64,000 nt of DNA, from the NCBI GenBank assembly GCA_028455995.1, contig JABELC010000009.1:372001-436000 (forward strand). Reading direction: 5' to 3'. Below, in pieces: positions 34,400 to 47,924 of this stretch. This stretch comes from Scleromitrula shiraiana. Its lineage: Eukaryota > Ascomycota > Leotiomycetes > Helotiales > Sclerotiniaceae. Made by a program: the position numbers and the translations under genes. A model generated the notes under the pieces. The model was given only the letters and a program-made list of their open reading frames with translations, did not search any database and was not told the origin of the DNA. Positions within the stretch are counted from its first letter, which is position 1. Each line of letters starts with the position of its first letter.

Positions 34400-37300
34400 A
34401 TGGCGACTGCCGTGGTTGATGTCGAATATCTTTCGGCATATTTGAGTGTACCGCAGCAGACACTTAGTACAGTCGTTGAGACGCCTACAGCGGAACTTGT
34501 GCGAAGCGTCCTCGAAGCAGTTACTGCGAAGGCACGCGAACATGATGAATTGGCTGCAGACAAATTGCGAGTCGATATTGAGCTCGAGAATGCAGTGAGA
34601 AGCTCCGAAACGCGCATCGAAGGTCTTCGCTCTAGTGTAGAAAAAGCTCAAAAGAATGTAGAAGAGGTTCGCACCAAACTTAACGAGGAGGGTAAGAATT
34701 CATCCCTAGGCTTTCACATTTCAGATCGTGTCACTAATGGTTTTATGATTTCAAGAAAATCTACGGTCGTCACTCGAAAGTGAGCTTCAAGCCTTGAAGT
34801 CTGCTTCTTCGACGTCATCATCCGATTTAGAGACGCTCAAAGCTCGAATCTCAACTCTCGAGTCTTCCAATCGTGATGCATTAGCTGTCATCGAGTCAAA
34901 ATCCACGGCAAATGATAGTCTCTCACAAGACCTGCAGAAACAACATCAGAAAGGATTGGAACTTAGTCAACAAATCACAGCCTTGCAACAATCCGTTCAA
35001 AATGCTAGTTCCGCTGCCTCCAGTGCCAAATTCCGCGAGCAATCCTTGAAGCAGGAACTCGAATTAGCCAAACGAAATAATGAGTGGTTTGAAACTGAGC
35101 TGAAAACTAAGAGTGCTGAAGCTTTGAAGTTTAGAAAAGAAAAAGGTGCCAGAATCGCCGAGCTCCAGCGATTAAACGAAGAGTCCAATTCGAACCTTGA
35201 TGCATTGAGACGTACCGAGCAAGCACTTAGAACCAGACTCGAAGAAGTACAGAAGAAGGCTGAAGACTCACTTCATAAGATCCAACAACTTCAGGAAGCT
35301 GCGGCAAAAACAGAGGAAGGTTTCCGTCAGGAATTAGAAAGCGCACGCCGCCTTGCCGAATTACAAGCACAGCAAACCGAGACACACAAGCATAGACTCC
35401 AAGAGGTAGAGGCAGGATTAGAGAAGGCCAAGGATGATGCTGCTGAGGAAATTGGCAGGTGTCAACAGGCAGTTGAAGCTGAAAGACAAGAGAGGGAACA
35501 AGCAGAGAATCGCATCGCTGAGCTTGAAGCTGAGATCGATCGACTTGAAGCTCTCGGAACGACACAACCACACCCGGGATCGATACCATCCACCCCACGA
35601 CAAGGAATGAATGGTTCTGTGTTTGGCAGATCTGGCTCACCAGCTCAATTTGGCACACCTGGGTCCCTTCGAAGTAAATCAGCTATCACAGCCACTCAAG
35701 CTATTGATGAACTCTACAAGGTCAAAGGTCAACTAGCTACTGAAAGAAGACGAAGTGAACGACTTGCAGCTGAGATGGAAGAAATGATGCAAGGGCTCGA
35801 GGCAAAGCAACCGGAGATTGAGGAGCTCCAGGCAGAACACGAACGCCTGCAGCAGGAAGTGGTGGAAATGTCTAAGTTTGTTGATCAGACTGGAAAAGAG
35901 CGCGATCGGGCAAAGAAGGATGTGAGGAAGGCGGAAAGCGAGGCATCTACAGCACAAGCGGAGGTAAACATTCTCCGACAACAACTCAGGGATCTCAGTG
36001 CTCAGATCAAGATGCTTCTGTGCGATCTAGACGCAAAAGAAAGAGGGATAGACGCATTGAGTGCCGCGGAACGAGCACAACTCGAACGCCTCGCTCGAGG
36101 AGAGGTCAGCGAAGAGTCGTTGGAGGGAATGACAGATACAGACCGTTTTATCAGTCAGAGACTTACCGTCTTCCGAAGCATTAGTGAACTGCAGGAAAAG
36201 AACCAGGAACTACTCAAAATCACGAGACAATTAGGTGCTCAAATGGAGAGTGAAGAGGCATTAGCCGCAAAACACCAAGCAACCAAAGATCACGAAGAAG
36301 TACAAAATCTTCAAGTCCAGATCGAGAACTACAAAGATGAGCTGAAATCAATGATCACCCGCTCGGAAAGTTATATCAAAGAAAGAGACATGTTCCGCCG
36401 TATGCTCCAGCATCGGGGACAGTTGCCACCTGCTTCTGATCTCGCTTCCGTATTTGGACAATCTGTTGACGGACATGGAAACAGTGTCATGTCAACGACC
36501 GAAAATCCAAACGCTGCTATGTTCCGCGAATTACAAGCTCAATTCGATCAGTATCGTGAGGAACAAACTGTTGATCGACGTACATTGAAAGATCAAGCAG
36601 AAAGATTATCCTCCGAAAAGCTTTCGCTCCAGGCAGAAATTTCAAAGACAACTAGTCAGTTGACGCTTGCCAGCGAGCGCTACGAGATGCTGCATTCAAA
36701 TTACGTCTTGCTTCAAAATGAGAATAGCGAATTGCAGAAGCGTTCACAAATTCTTTCTGAAGCAGCTGCCAAGCAGGATCTACGGACTCAACAAGTAGCC
36801 GAAGATTTGATCGAGGCTAAAGGTTTGGTTGAGAGTATGCGAAATGAGACTGCCAACCTCAAAGCTGAGAAGAAACTATGGAAGGACATTCAAGATCGCC
36901 TTAGTCAGGATAATGAAAATTTGGCGAACGAACGTAGTAGATTGAATGCTCTCATTGCAAATCAGCAAACCTTGCAGAATGAGCGCGACCTATCCGAATC
37001 GGAAACAAGGAGACGGCTACAAACTCAAGTAGAATCTTTGGAGGCAGAATTGAATTCGACAAAACGAAGGCTTAATGATGAAGTTGAAGAGAACAAGAAA
37101 GCCCAGTTACGAAAGGAATATGATTCTCAACAAACCCAAAAGCGCATTGACGAACTTGCAACAAGCTTAAGTCAAGTAAGAGAGGAATTGGTCGCTGCGA
37201 AGACAACCCGTGATCATCTGCAGTCTCGCGTGGATGAACTCATCATTGAGCTTAAGAGTGCAGAAGAAAGAGTTGAGCTCCTGCAGCCTAGACCTACTCC

Positions 37301-40300
37301 ACGACCAGGGACCGCTACTGAGAACGCTCCAGCTGAGAACGATATGAATGGCGAGGAAGAATCTTTGAGTAGGGAGCAAGCGTTAGCAATTGAGTTGTCT
37401 GAAATTAAAAGAGACCTCGAGCTTGCGAAGTCTGAATTAGAAAATGCTAAGGGTCAAGTGGAGCAGTACAAATCCATCAGCCAATCCTCAGAGGAGGAAC
37501 TGCAAAGTCTCAACGCAACACAGGATGAATACCGTGAAGAAATGGATAGGATAATTGAAGAGAAAGATGCAAAGATTCGCGAACTTGAACAAAGGGCTGA
37601 AGACCTCACTGCCGAACTCACAAGTTCGAATAATGAACTGACAACAATTCGCCACCAACAAAACGAGGTGGCTAGACAAGCCGAAGAAGAGAAGGCAGCC
37701 CTGGAAGTGGAAATCTTGCGATTGAAGGATGAGGACGAGAAACATGCGGCAGCTGCTCAATTTCACCAACAGGATCTTCGTGCACAAGCAGCCATAGCCA
37801 CTAAAGCTCAGCAGGACTATGAAAATGAGCTTGTAAAGCATGCTGATGCCGCGAAACACCTTCAAACTCTACGGGTTGAGTACAACCAACTCAAGTCCGA
37901 AACAGCGACTTTAAAGGCGGAAGCCGAGTCTGCTAGGGTTACTTTAAGCCAGAATGAGACTTCTTGGGAGGAACGACGTGAGCAGTTTGAGCGGGAATTG
38001 AGCGAGCTGAAAACCAGGCGAGATGATGTTAATTCGCAGAATAAACTGTTACATCAGCAATTGGAAAGCGTGGGGGCACAAATCACGGCTCTCCAGCAAA
38101 GTCGTTCTTCTGCCACCGATACTGTAGAATCTGGATCACCAAGTGCGGAAGCAACAACTGACCGTACCGCGGAAGGCCTCCGAGAATTGAACACTTTCTT
38201 AAGACGTGAAAAAGAGATTACTGAGGTTCAATATGAATTGAAGATTCAGGAAGCCAAACGTCTGCAGCAACAACTGGAATATACCCAATCGCAGCTTGAT
38301 GAAAGTAGATTGAAGCTTGACCAAGAGCGACGTGCTCATGCTGATGGTGGTCGGAGCTCGATTGCCCACAAAGATCTTATGGACAAACTCAACGAACTTA
38401 ATTTGTTCCGAGAAAGTAGCATCACATTACGCAACGAAGCACGACAAGCTCAATCTCAACTTGCCGACAAATCAAAGCGCGTTGACGAGCTTGTAGCTCA
38501 AATCCAGCCTTTGGAAACTAAAGTTCGAGAACTTGAACATAGCAAGGAGACAATGGAGGGTGAGATGCGTTTGCTACAAGAAGATCGCGATCGCTGGCAG
38601 AAACGTAACCAGGACATACTTTCCAAATATAACCGCATCGACCCCGCAGAGATGGAACAAATGAAGGACACGATCGAAGCATTGCGCACTGAAAGAGACT
38701 CGTTATTGGAGGGGCAGCAACCATTGCAAGAGAAACTCCAGGCTTTGGAGAATTCTGTTGAGGCCGACAAAGCTCAATGGGCAGCTAGCCGAACAAAGTT
38801 GATTGAACAAGCGAAGGAAAGGAACCGAATTATGACCAAGAACAATAACGACAGAACCGCCGAAAGGGATAGTGCCATTTCACAGAGAGATGCTCTTCAA
38901 GAACAACTTACTTCCTTGCAGCAACAACTCCAAACGGCCATTGAAGAAAAGGAGGCAGCTGAGGCTAAGCTTGCTGCATTGCAACAAGAATTGGACGCAG
39001 TCATAACTCAACGCAACCAAGCATTAGCGAGTGCTCAATCCACCACCTCTCCTGAAACTGCTCCTGCACCAGCAACAACTGAATCCGACAATACCGAAAG
39101 TTTGAATTTACAACTGACTGAACTTCGCAAAGAACGTGACAATCTAGCCCTTGAGAAGCAAGTTCTTCAAGAACAAATCGCAGAACTTAAACAACAACTT
39201 TTCACAGCCAATTCTGAACGGGATAGTGCTATTGCTGATGCTGCCGAGGCACGTTCGCAACAAGCCGCTAAGCTTTCTGATACTACGATGGATGATGGAA
39301 ACGAGGAAGGCCAGATTGACGAGAGACCAAAGGCTGCACTTTCAGATGATGAGAGGAATGCTTTGGAAGCTCGTATCGCTGCTGCTGAGGCAATAGCGAA
39401 GGAGCGGGATAATAAAGCGAAGGAAATTGAGGAACAGATGGAGGCCACACTGAAACAGCGTTCTGAGAAGATGAAGGCAGCCTTGAATAAAAAGCTTGCA
39501 GAATCAAAGGAAGCAACGAAGGCTCAGCTTGAAGCTGACTTTGTATTGAAGCTTGTGCAAGAAAAGCAGATTTGGCTTGCAGAGAACAAACCTGCAGATG
39601 TTACCCCTCCTACACCTGCGCCTATCACTACTAAAGCTGAAGAAATTACCTCTTCTGTCCCACCTGCGACTCCAACCAAAGCGGCCGCGCCTGCATCTGA
39701 TGGCACAAATCTAAGCGATGACCAAGTTCGACACCTTCTATCTACGAACCCAACAATCAAGGGTATCCTTACTGCTAATGTTAAGAAGAAGATAGAAGAA
39801 CAGACGCAAAAGCTTAGAGAGGAGCAAGAAAAGGTGATTGCCGAGAAGGTTGCTGAAGCACAAAAGAAGGCTGACGCTGCGATGGCGGAGGCTCAACAAA
39901 AGGCGGAGAACGCGCAAGCCCAAGCTGTTACAATGGCAGAGAAAAAATCTTCCTTGAAGCTCAACATGACTGAGAACAGATCCAAAATAGCGAATGCCAA
40001 GCTTGGAGTTGTTGAAGCGGCGGCCCGTGACACACCAGAGAAACCAGTTGGCGAGGTATGGGAGATTGCAAAGGATGCCAAACCACCACCCCCTGCTCCC
40101 GCAGCTGCACCAGTATCAACACCAGCCCCCGCTTCTGCTGTTACTGCAATTGTGGCACCATCGACCAGCATAACACCTCAGGCGGCATCCTTAACCGTTG
40201 AGAAAACAGAGACCAAGATCGAACCTCCAAAAACTATTATTCCCCAAGTACAGTCACAACCCTCAACTATTCCATCGACAACTAATGGAACCTCTGCACT

Positions 40301-40634
40301 ACCTGTTAGTAACATACCTACCGTACGTAACCCTTCAGATTTATGCAAAATCTTTTCTAACATAAATTAGGCACCTCAAGGTGGAAATCAGTCACGTCTA
40401 CCACAAATGCGTGGTGGTGGTGGTAACAATCGTGGAGCAGGCCGTGGGGTATATCAGGCTCGTGGTGGGGCTGCAGGCAGAGGACGAGGTAATGCTCCTG
40501 GGCAGAGAGGTGGTATGAATGTCGGTGCTCCTAGCTTTAGCCCAGCGGCACAGTCTGGAACGAAGCGACCCGTTCCAGAAGGTGCTCAACAGGGTAATGG
40601 CGGAAAACGACCTCGGGGCGGTGGACCCAATTAG
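34400..40634 (+). CDS. MLP1: nuclear pore basket protein, Mlp1/Tpr family
   Basis: Three exons: 34400-34691, 34756-40322 and 40371-40634; 2040 residues, normal for fungal Mlp1/Tpr. Residues from about 50 to 1640 are almost uninterrupted coiled coil (Glu/Gln/Lys/Leu heptads) with short breaks such as the PHPGSIPSTPRQGMNGS segment. The block ERDMFRRMLQHRGQLPP and the following MLP1/2-like region (SMRNETANLKAEKKLWKDIQ) are hallmarks of the family. The C-terminal quarter is Ala/Pro/Thr-rich and disordered. The last exon encodes an RGG box (repeated GRG/RGG) ending in basic KRPRGGG, which could bind RNA or importin. The protein forms the filaments of the nuclear basket, and acts in mRNA export surveillance and spindle-checkpoint anchoring. 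Confidence 0.96.
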
Positions 40635-40809
40635 TTATGGATAAAAGATGAATTGCATGTATATTTATTTAGGGTTGCATTGCTATGGCATGGCCTTTTC
40701 TATGTTAAAGTGGACAGCTGGATCTGGGAGTTAAGGAAAACATGTATGAATTAGTTACATTTAATGACTATTGTGCAAGCAAAGGATATCAAAGTAATAC
40801 AAGACGTAA

Positions 40810-41430
40810 TTATTGAAATTTTGCCACATTGCTAGGTAAAAGCTTCCTGAGCACCTCAACATGCCTTCCAACCATTCTGATCCTAAAGTCCTCAACGCCA
40901 CTTTTATCTATTCTACGCATACCATTTCCGTATATCACTGTATAATCTGGGATAACCTCATCTTCTGCTACCTCGCACAATGGACCAATTTTACAATGCT
41001 AAATGACATATTAGCATCTCAAAATTTCATGAAGGGTATAGAAACTCAATACCTTCCCTAAAACTGCCCCTCTTCCTATCTTGGCACCAATCTCTATAAC
41101 ACACCCCTCCCCCACTGATTTTGCTTCTACAACGGCCCCAACCTCTACAAGAACATAGTTCTCTATCGTGACACCCTGGCTTTGCTCTGGAGTTGGAAAA
41201 TGTAGCATGCCGATTGAACTACGTTCGCTGATTATGCACTGACTGCCGATTGAGATGGGTGCGAAACTACTGTTTAGTTTGCAGCGTGGATGTAGAATGG
41301 TATGTGAGTGGATAGTTATGAGATTTATGCCAATGAGTGAGGCATTATCGGATATTGTAATGCTTGATGAGAGGGAGGTAGGTGGTTTTGGGGGTGGTGG
41401 GAGGGCAGATGAGCGTTTGCTTGATGACAT
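40810..41430 (-). CDS. DCTN6: dynactin subunit 6 (p27)
   Basis: Two exons: 41430-41053 and 40998-40810, with a 54-nt intron; 188 residues. The second exon had to be found by splicing: GK/HCKIGPLCEVAEDE, ending in RKLLPSNVAKFQ. The middle is a left-handed beta-helix of hexapeptide repeats (ITISDNASLIG, PISIGSQCIISERSSIG, VTIENYVLVEVGAVVEAKSVGEGCVIEIGAKIGRG is the stretch from the repeats, read in parts). The tail VIPDYTVIYGNG plus RRIDKSG is typical of p27. With p25 and p62 it forms the pointed-end complex of dynactin, which adapts dynein to cargo such as endosomes. Convergent with MLP1 (175 bases between stops) and divergent from NUO51. Confidence 0.9.
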
Positions 41431-41945
41431 GATAGATCAAAAAGTCCCCAGGTCGTGAATATTCGAGAAAGCTCGTTGCATTCCTCAGGGGTTGCACACC
41501 TTATGGAGAGAGAAGATGATCGTAGACGGGGAAATTAGATCTGCGGCGGAACCTGTACTTGTTCTGTGAAAGGTCAATGAGAGTGAGTGTGTAGCAAATG
41601 TGTTAGATATCAGAATATGCCGGCTTCATGTTTTGCCGGTTACTTCTGAGGTATCTCGATATTCGTCAATCACGAATATCTAAGAGGAGACAAATAACTG
41701 GTATACACAAATTATTATAGTTTTGTTTTAAAAAAATAAATATTGATATTGGCACAAGAATACATTTATTCCGGGAAGTTCTCGGCTATTGCCACATTTT
41801 GAAGCTTTATCACTTTCAGCCAATCAGATATTAGATTATTCGATGATGATTTGAACTACTCTGAAATATTTACAGCCTCAACATCCCCAATTCCGAGACT
41901 CTCCACTCCACAACTTCGCTCAATTGAGCACAATCACATATCAAA
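41431..41945. promoter_or_regulatory. divergent promoter region DCTN6/NUO51 with CCAAT box
   Basis: 515 bases between start codons. A CCAAT at 41820-41824, about 122 bases before the NUO51 ATG, is at the usual distance for a HAP-complex site, which commonly drives respiratory-chain genes. Function is inference. Confidence 0.5.
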
Positions 41946-43633
41946 ATGTTATCGCGACATTCGCCATCTGTCAAGGCAGTCTCTACACTCACCACTCGCG
42001 TTTTACCCTCTACCACCGCAGCCGCACGTTTACCTGCCTCGGTTTCCTCGACACAACAGACTAGAGGACTTGCCACCGTCCAAGATGCACCACCTCCACC
42101 AAAGAAGACAAAGTGGGGTGGATTAAGGGACCAAGACAGAATATTTCAAAATTTATACGGACATCATGGCGCAGATTTGGCGAGTGCAAAGAAGTATGGA
42201 GATTGGCACAAGACGAAGGAAATTATTCTCAAGGGTCATGACTGGGTAGGTGGAACACGGATGTGTCGTTCGCAGGAATAGAGTTGACAGTTTATAATAG
42301 ATCATCTCTGAAATCAAGGAATCTGGTCTAAGAGGACGTGGCGGCGCTGGATTTCCTTCCGGTATGAAATGGGTATGTATAATGTTTCTAAGAGCAGGTA
42401 ACACAGATTAACCAGTGGTAGTCTTTCATGAACTTCAAGGATTGGGATAAAGATAACAAGCCAAGATACCTTGTCGTCAACGCAGATGAGGGTGAACCGG
42501 GAACTTGCAAGGACCGAGAAATTATGCGAAAGGACCCCCATAAACTTATCGAAGGATGTCTCGTTGCAGGTCGGGCAATGAACTGCACAGCAGCATATAT
42601 CTACATTCGTGGCGAGTTCTATCACGAAGCTACTGTTCTACAACGTGCGATTCAAGAGGCATATCAGGATGGTTTGATTGGAAAGAACGCTTGCGGCAGT
42701 GGTTACGATTTCGATGTGTATATTCACCGTGGAATGGGAGCATACGTTTGTGGTGAAGAGACATCTCTTATCGAGTCTATCGAGGGTAAGCCAGGAAAGC
42801 CTCGTTTAAAGCCACCGTTCCCAGCCTCTGTTGGTCTTTTCGGGTGTCCATCAACTGTGGCAAACGTTGAGACTATCGCTGTTGCACCAACCATTTGCAG
42901 AAGAGGAGGAGACTGGTTCGCTTCCTTCGGTCGAGAACGTAATGCTGGTACCAAACTTTTCTGTATCTCTGGTCATGTCAACAACCCTTGTACCGTTGAG
43001 GAAGAGATGAGTATTCCTCTTAGAGAACTCATCGACAAACACTGCGGCGGTGTTCGTGGTGGATGGGATAACCTCAAGGCTATCATTCCTGGAGGATCAT
43101 CTACACCTATCTTACCTAAGAGCGTCTGCGATGACCAACTTATGGACTTCGATGCTTTGAAAGACAGCCAGTCTGGTCTCGGTACGGCAGCTGTTATCGT
43201 GATGGACAAGAGCACTGATGTTGTTCGTGCCATCTCAAGATTAAGTCACTTCTACAGACACGAATCTTGCGGTCAATGCACACCATGCAGAGAAGGTAGC
43301 AAGTGGACTGAGCAAATCATGAAGAGATTCGAGAAGGGACAAGGTAGAGAACGTGAGATTGATATGTTGCAAGAACTCACAAAACAAGTAGAGGGTCACA
43401 CTATTTGCGGTATGTATTCCATCTCATCCAGTCGACAAACCAATCGCTAATCAATATCTGTAGCTCTTGGAGAGGCTTTCGCCTGGCCTATTCAGGGTCT
43501 TATTAGACATTTCAGACCAGAGTTAGAGGCACGCATGAAGTCGTATGCTGAGCAGAACGGGGGAGCGGCATTAGCTGGAGGATGGAACAACGATGCTTTG
43601 AAGCAAGGAAAACTCATCTCACCTGGGCAATAG
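41946..43633 (+). CDS. NUO51: NADH:ubiquinone oxidoreductase 51 kDa subunit (complex I, FMN-binding)
   Basis: Four exons: 41946-42245, 42301-42372, 42422-43409 and 43464-43633; 509 residues. Exon 2 is only 72 nt. The N-terminus (MLSRHSPSVKAVSTLTTRVL) is a mitochondrial presequence. The FMN/NADH site spans GLRGRGGAGFPSGMKW, VNADEGEPGTCKDREIMR and GAYVCGEETSLIESIEG. ESCGQCTPCREG plus the later HTIC cysteine ligate the N3 iron-sulfur cluster. The subunit is the entry point of electrons from NADH in the matrix arm of complex I. All cofactor residues appear intact. Exons join cleanly in phase: DW/IISEIK, MKW/SFMNF and TIC-A/LGEAFAW. Confidence 0.97.
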
Positions 43634-44609
43634 ATTCGCGGGTAGGAATTGGTAGATTTGTTTATAGGGGGTTGTAAATGTATTTATTGATGCGAATGAA
43701 GCATCGGTGCTTTTTCAATGCAAGCAATTTTTTTTTGGTTCAGTCGTTCGTTCCACTTGGCATTGATGGATCATGGGATTGTTTAATACCTCATGCAGAT
43801 ATCCGTCATGCGATTACCTCTTGCGGCTCGCTTTTTTTCATGCAACCTATACATCAAGTCATCAGGTTTTAGGAGGTGGAAGTGATAACCAACCAACGAG
43901 CATGAACTAGCACTGCGCCAAGATAGGTCTCTTAGCTCTAGTTATGAACCTTAATACTAGTGTATTTGGCCCTTGATACTCACCAATGGCGCGAATTTAG
44001 GAGTCGCAAGTAACTTCACGGAGTCTTTACATAGAAGAATGATATCATTCTTCTTTACACGAAAGATTCCTGCCTGCACTGTGGCTCATACCGTGTGGAA
44101 CTAGAACATAAGTCTTTCAACTCTGCAACTTCTATGACCTAGTGGTTAATCAAGCCTTGATGTTGGTTCTCTAATGTTTCTCTTTAGGAACAAAGTCAGT
44201 TACAAAGTTGTTCATTGGCCAAAACGCGGTAGTGTATAGTTTCATACCATATTACAATGCTATACTGAGTCAATTTATATCGCCCGTACTATTCAAATTC
44301 TGAATGTCCATTCGACCGATAGAAAATCACGAAATACATTCTAATTCGAATGTCTTTGGTTTAAAGCAACATTGATAATTGTATTAAGTTAAAAGTATTT
44401 GAATATTTGAATCTTACGTAGACATTCAGTGTGAGATTGTTCAAGGTATATTTGAATGTCTGCTATTTAAACAAACATTAGAAAATGGATTAGCTAGACT
44501 ACAATACATCATACTTGTTAATACAGGAACCTCTAGGAATCATATCATCTTTCCCTCTCTTCCCTCCTATCCTCTCCTCTCCCCTTCTCTCCTCCTACCC
44601 CCCGGTCAT
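43634..44609. other. intergenic between two stops, no feature seen
   Basis: 3' flanks of convergent genes. Unique sequence, a C/T-rich tract near 44550-44600, no gene. Confidence 0.55.
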
Positions 44610-47141
44610 CTAGTTTATTTTGTTTGTCAGATCCTCAGCATTCTCACAAGTTGCTTTAACCTCTTCACCCAACGTTAAGTCCCCAACCGCAAACTCCGGC
44701 TCAACAACTACAAGGGCATCTATCAGCTCTTGTAGGAATTCACAATAGAAATCAGCATCATCATTAGTCGCAAAAGCCCAGTTCGCATACAGATAGTTTG
44801 TTGGGCCAGGTGTAGCAGCCGTTCTCCAGTATGGGGAGTAGTATTCGACACCGGCGAAATCTCCTGCTCTGCAGAGGAGAATAGTCTCCGTTTGTAATTT
44901 TGGGTGATCTCTGGCTTCTTTTAAGCCCATAGACTCCTTAAACCAATCTAAATAGGAACGCTTTTCTAGTTGATTAGTTGAGTAGGTAATGTTTTTGCAG
45001 TTATTGCCCGTGGCAGAATTCTGGGCTGTTAGGGCTGCAGATTGGATCATGGCATCTCTTAAATTAGTCGCATTATACTGACTAGTTTTTACAGTGACTT
45101 CTAAGTTGCCTTTTCCTAATCCGGCAGCTTCGATATAGGTGATGCCGTCTATTGATACGGTTTTGGTTTCAGTGCATTGGGTTGCAGATGTCGTTTGTGT
45201 GACGGGCGGACAAAGCTTTTCGAGAGCAGAAGAGATAGATGTGTAGAGTGCAGTACCAGTAAGGCTCCCTACGCTAACAGGTGAGGTGCCTGCTCGTACT
45301 ATTGCGCTGGCTCCTTGTGAGGTGGTGGCTTGTGCGCTTGTTACTTGAGGAACACAGTTTGGAATTGAGGTACAATCGTCTTCTGAGAACTTCACAACAG
45401 GAGTACAGACTTGACAATGAGCTATATCTGTTACTATGGGTCCGGATGACGTGGTGACTTTAATGGTTGCCGTGGAGCCTGGCAAAGTGGTATATGCACA
45501 GCTCGCAGCTTGTTCGGCAGTCGCTGCTGTAACAGGGAGAACAGGGAGAGTTGAGGAATCGCACATACAGTAGGGCCTCTCAACTCCCGCATCTAGATCC
45601 TGTTCGTGCAGAGTACATGATAAAGTTTTCGTCGATGCTGGAGTTGATGTTGTTGCTGCAGCTGATGTTATACCACAAGCCGTGCTGCTTGGAGCTGCTC
45701 GTTTGATATGTGAGTATTTGGTGTCTGCTCTCTTCACGATTCGACGAGGAACATTCAAATGGGCATTGTGATAGGCGATAATGGCTTGTTCGAAATTGTT
45801 AACTGTAGATTGGAAGGCACTCGATACAATGCCCGGAAGATTTCTAAATTCGAAGAGAGGGACGGCTCGGGTGCTAGTCCCGTACAAATTTTCCAACGCT
45901 GTACCGAGCCCACCAACAGAACTGTCAATTAACTGGTCAAGTGAGCTAAGAGCGTCAGGTAGAGATCCACTTTGTATACTATTGATCCAATCTGGCACTG
46001 TAAGGCTTTTGATATCCCCATCAGCATTGCTAAGCTCGAAGGTTTGTCCATCTAATTTAGTTCCAACCACAGGCGCTTGAACAGTTCCGCTGCAATAAGC
46101 TATGTCGATGCTAGAAGTACTAATTAGCTTAGATATCCATTGGCAGGCATTGATAACTCACACCACATTTGTACCATCATTCTTATAACAAGCAAGAACC
46201 TTCACGATATCGTATAGTGTGCCAGGAATGTCCTTGCTAACCTGAGCAAAAATGGTTGTGAAATCTGTTCGAGGCATGATGGTAGTTAACGTCTTTACGC
46301 TCTGATTTTCACCAAACGTCTTGGCTCCTTTTGCATAAGACACAATCAGTGAGAAAAAGCCGAGGACGTCATCCTTCACGGCCGTTGATGAAATTCCGTT
46401 GGGGCTGCTTTGGAAGAATTCTTTTGTAACGGAGATCATTCGTTTCGAGATTATGCCTCTTTTTGTCGATAACAGAGGATCGGCTTGATTTGCTGCGTTC
46501 TTAACAAACAAAGCACTAATCGCCTCTAGAGGCATCGGCGCAGTGACTTGAGGAGACCATGACAAGCTTTCATAATCACCACTCTTTTCGGGCGTGATGA
46601 TCTTCCAAGGACTGCAAGTACTTTGATCGACGTTAAACGAATTAGGGTTTATCTGGGTAGATGGATTCCAAGCCGCCTAGAGCGAAACAGTTAATATACA
46701 CATCGTAAAATTAGCTGTCGAAGCAAGACTTACAAGATCAGCGGTTATAGCAGCAGCAGCTCTTCCTGCATCTCCACTACCAATCTTTACCACCCTGCCA
46801 TCAATGATATATTCAGCATTAAGGCGATTAGCATCCTCCATTGTGTCTGCGGTTAGGGTCCAATTTTGCCCTGACCCCCGCCCTGCAATCATCTTTCCTT
46901 TCGAAGCGAAGGTAGACGGTTCATCACAACCTGATACGCTCTCGAAGCCAAAAACCCCGGCTTCAAATTCAACGCCAATACCAGCTGACTTATCACTAAT
47001 GGGCCCATCAGAAGTTGGGGCTTCTAAGTCGGCCACTAGGTCAGTGCATGAATCATCGTCTGCTGCTTTGACACAAGGTATAGAGAGAATGTAGGGAAGT
47101 AGAACTAGGCCTTGCAAGGTATAGGTTCCGCAGAGCTTCAT
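44610..47141 (-). CDS. large secreted protein related to the non-catalytic region of killer-toxin-like chitinases
   Basis: Three exons: 47141-46734, 46676-46162 and 46089-44610; 800 residues. A signal peptide is evident (MKLCGTYTLQGLVLLPYILSIPCVKA). An N-terminal module follows, with GIGVEFEAGVFGFES and QNWTLTADTMEDANRLNAEY. A central helical part comes next, then a Cys/Ser/Thr-rich part with the pattern YCMCDSSTLP...CAYTTLPG. The C-terminal module contains FAGVEYYSPYWRTAATPG. Comparable modules accompany GH18 and LysM domains in large ascomycete proteins often annotated as killer-toxin-subunit-like chitinases. Here neither a GH18 DxxDxDxE motif nor LysM is present. Biochemical function is unknown; an extracellular or wall-associated role is inference. 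Spliced frames join smoothly (ADL/AAWNPS and TNVV/GTVQAP). Confidence 0.8.
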
Positions 47142-47924
47142 GTTGAATTGTAAGTAACGTTAATGAATGTGAAGAAAAGTATAATAAAATTAACAAGATA
47201 ACTAGAATTTGAAGGGCTATGAACGAAATACGATAGAAACGATTTTGAGCCACATTGATTTGGTAAAATTGCATCATGACATTCGATACTTGTAGATAAG
47301 TTCTTATATAGAAAATTCTGAGGAAAGCAACAGTTGGAGATGCCCCCAATGTCAATACCTCAGAACTATCATATAACAACGAGGCACAATGGGGCGCCGA
47401 GATACATCCGCTCAGGAGGCCAACAGAGCATCGATGTTTCTTGAATATTCCATTGAAACATTCATCTTCAGAATCATATCTGACCAGATCCATGAAAATA
47501 TTTAAAAAATAGCAAAAAGTTACTGAAATATCCACAAATAATCCTTCTTCAACCCTTCAAAACCCCAAATTTCCAACTCCGCGAAGTTTTATGTGATACC
47601 AAAATATTGGGGCATTGTCAAGTGTGTTGGTAGGCACATAAAAGAAAGGCATGGTGTTACGCACACATGATCGTATTCATTTAGTATTAATTTAATATTG
47701 TTGCTTAGACTCCGAGGGGATGGAAAAGTACAATATGGTGTATAATCCTTGTATTGTAGTTAAGTTGTTCTTAGGAAATCAGAAAAGGTTGTTGCTACGG
47801 TTGAAGGGTATATAGTAGTATCACCCAACGCACGTGATATAAGGTCACGTGGCTGACCGTACCAACAAATATAGATTGACTTTATCTCATCCTCAGACCC
47901 TTCGATATACTGCTCCATATAAAA
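47142..47924. other. upstream region of the secreted-protein gene
   Basis: A minus-strand 160-codon frame at 47053-47535 overlaps the signal-peptide exon of the secreted-protein gene and has no recognisable features, so it is not called. Two CACGTG hexamers lie at about 47831 and 47848, in CGCACGTGAT and GTCACGTGGC, possible bHLH sites. Confidence 0.45.

Noticed and set aside
47053..47535. 160-codon minus-strand frame overlapping the start of the secreted-protein gene
   Set aside because: Overlaps the well-supported signal-peptide exon in another frame and has no features of its own.
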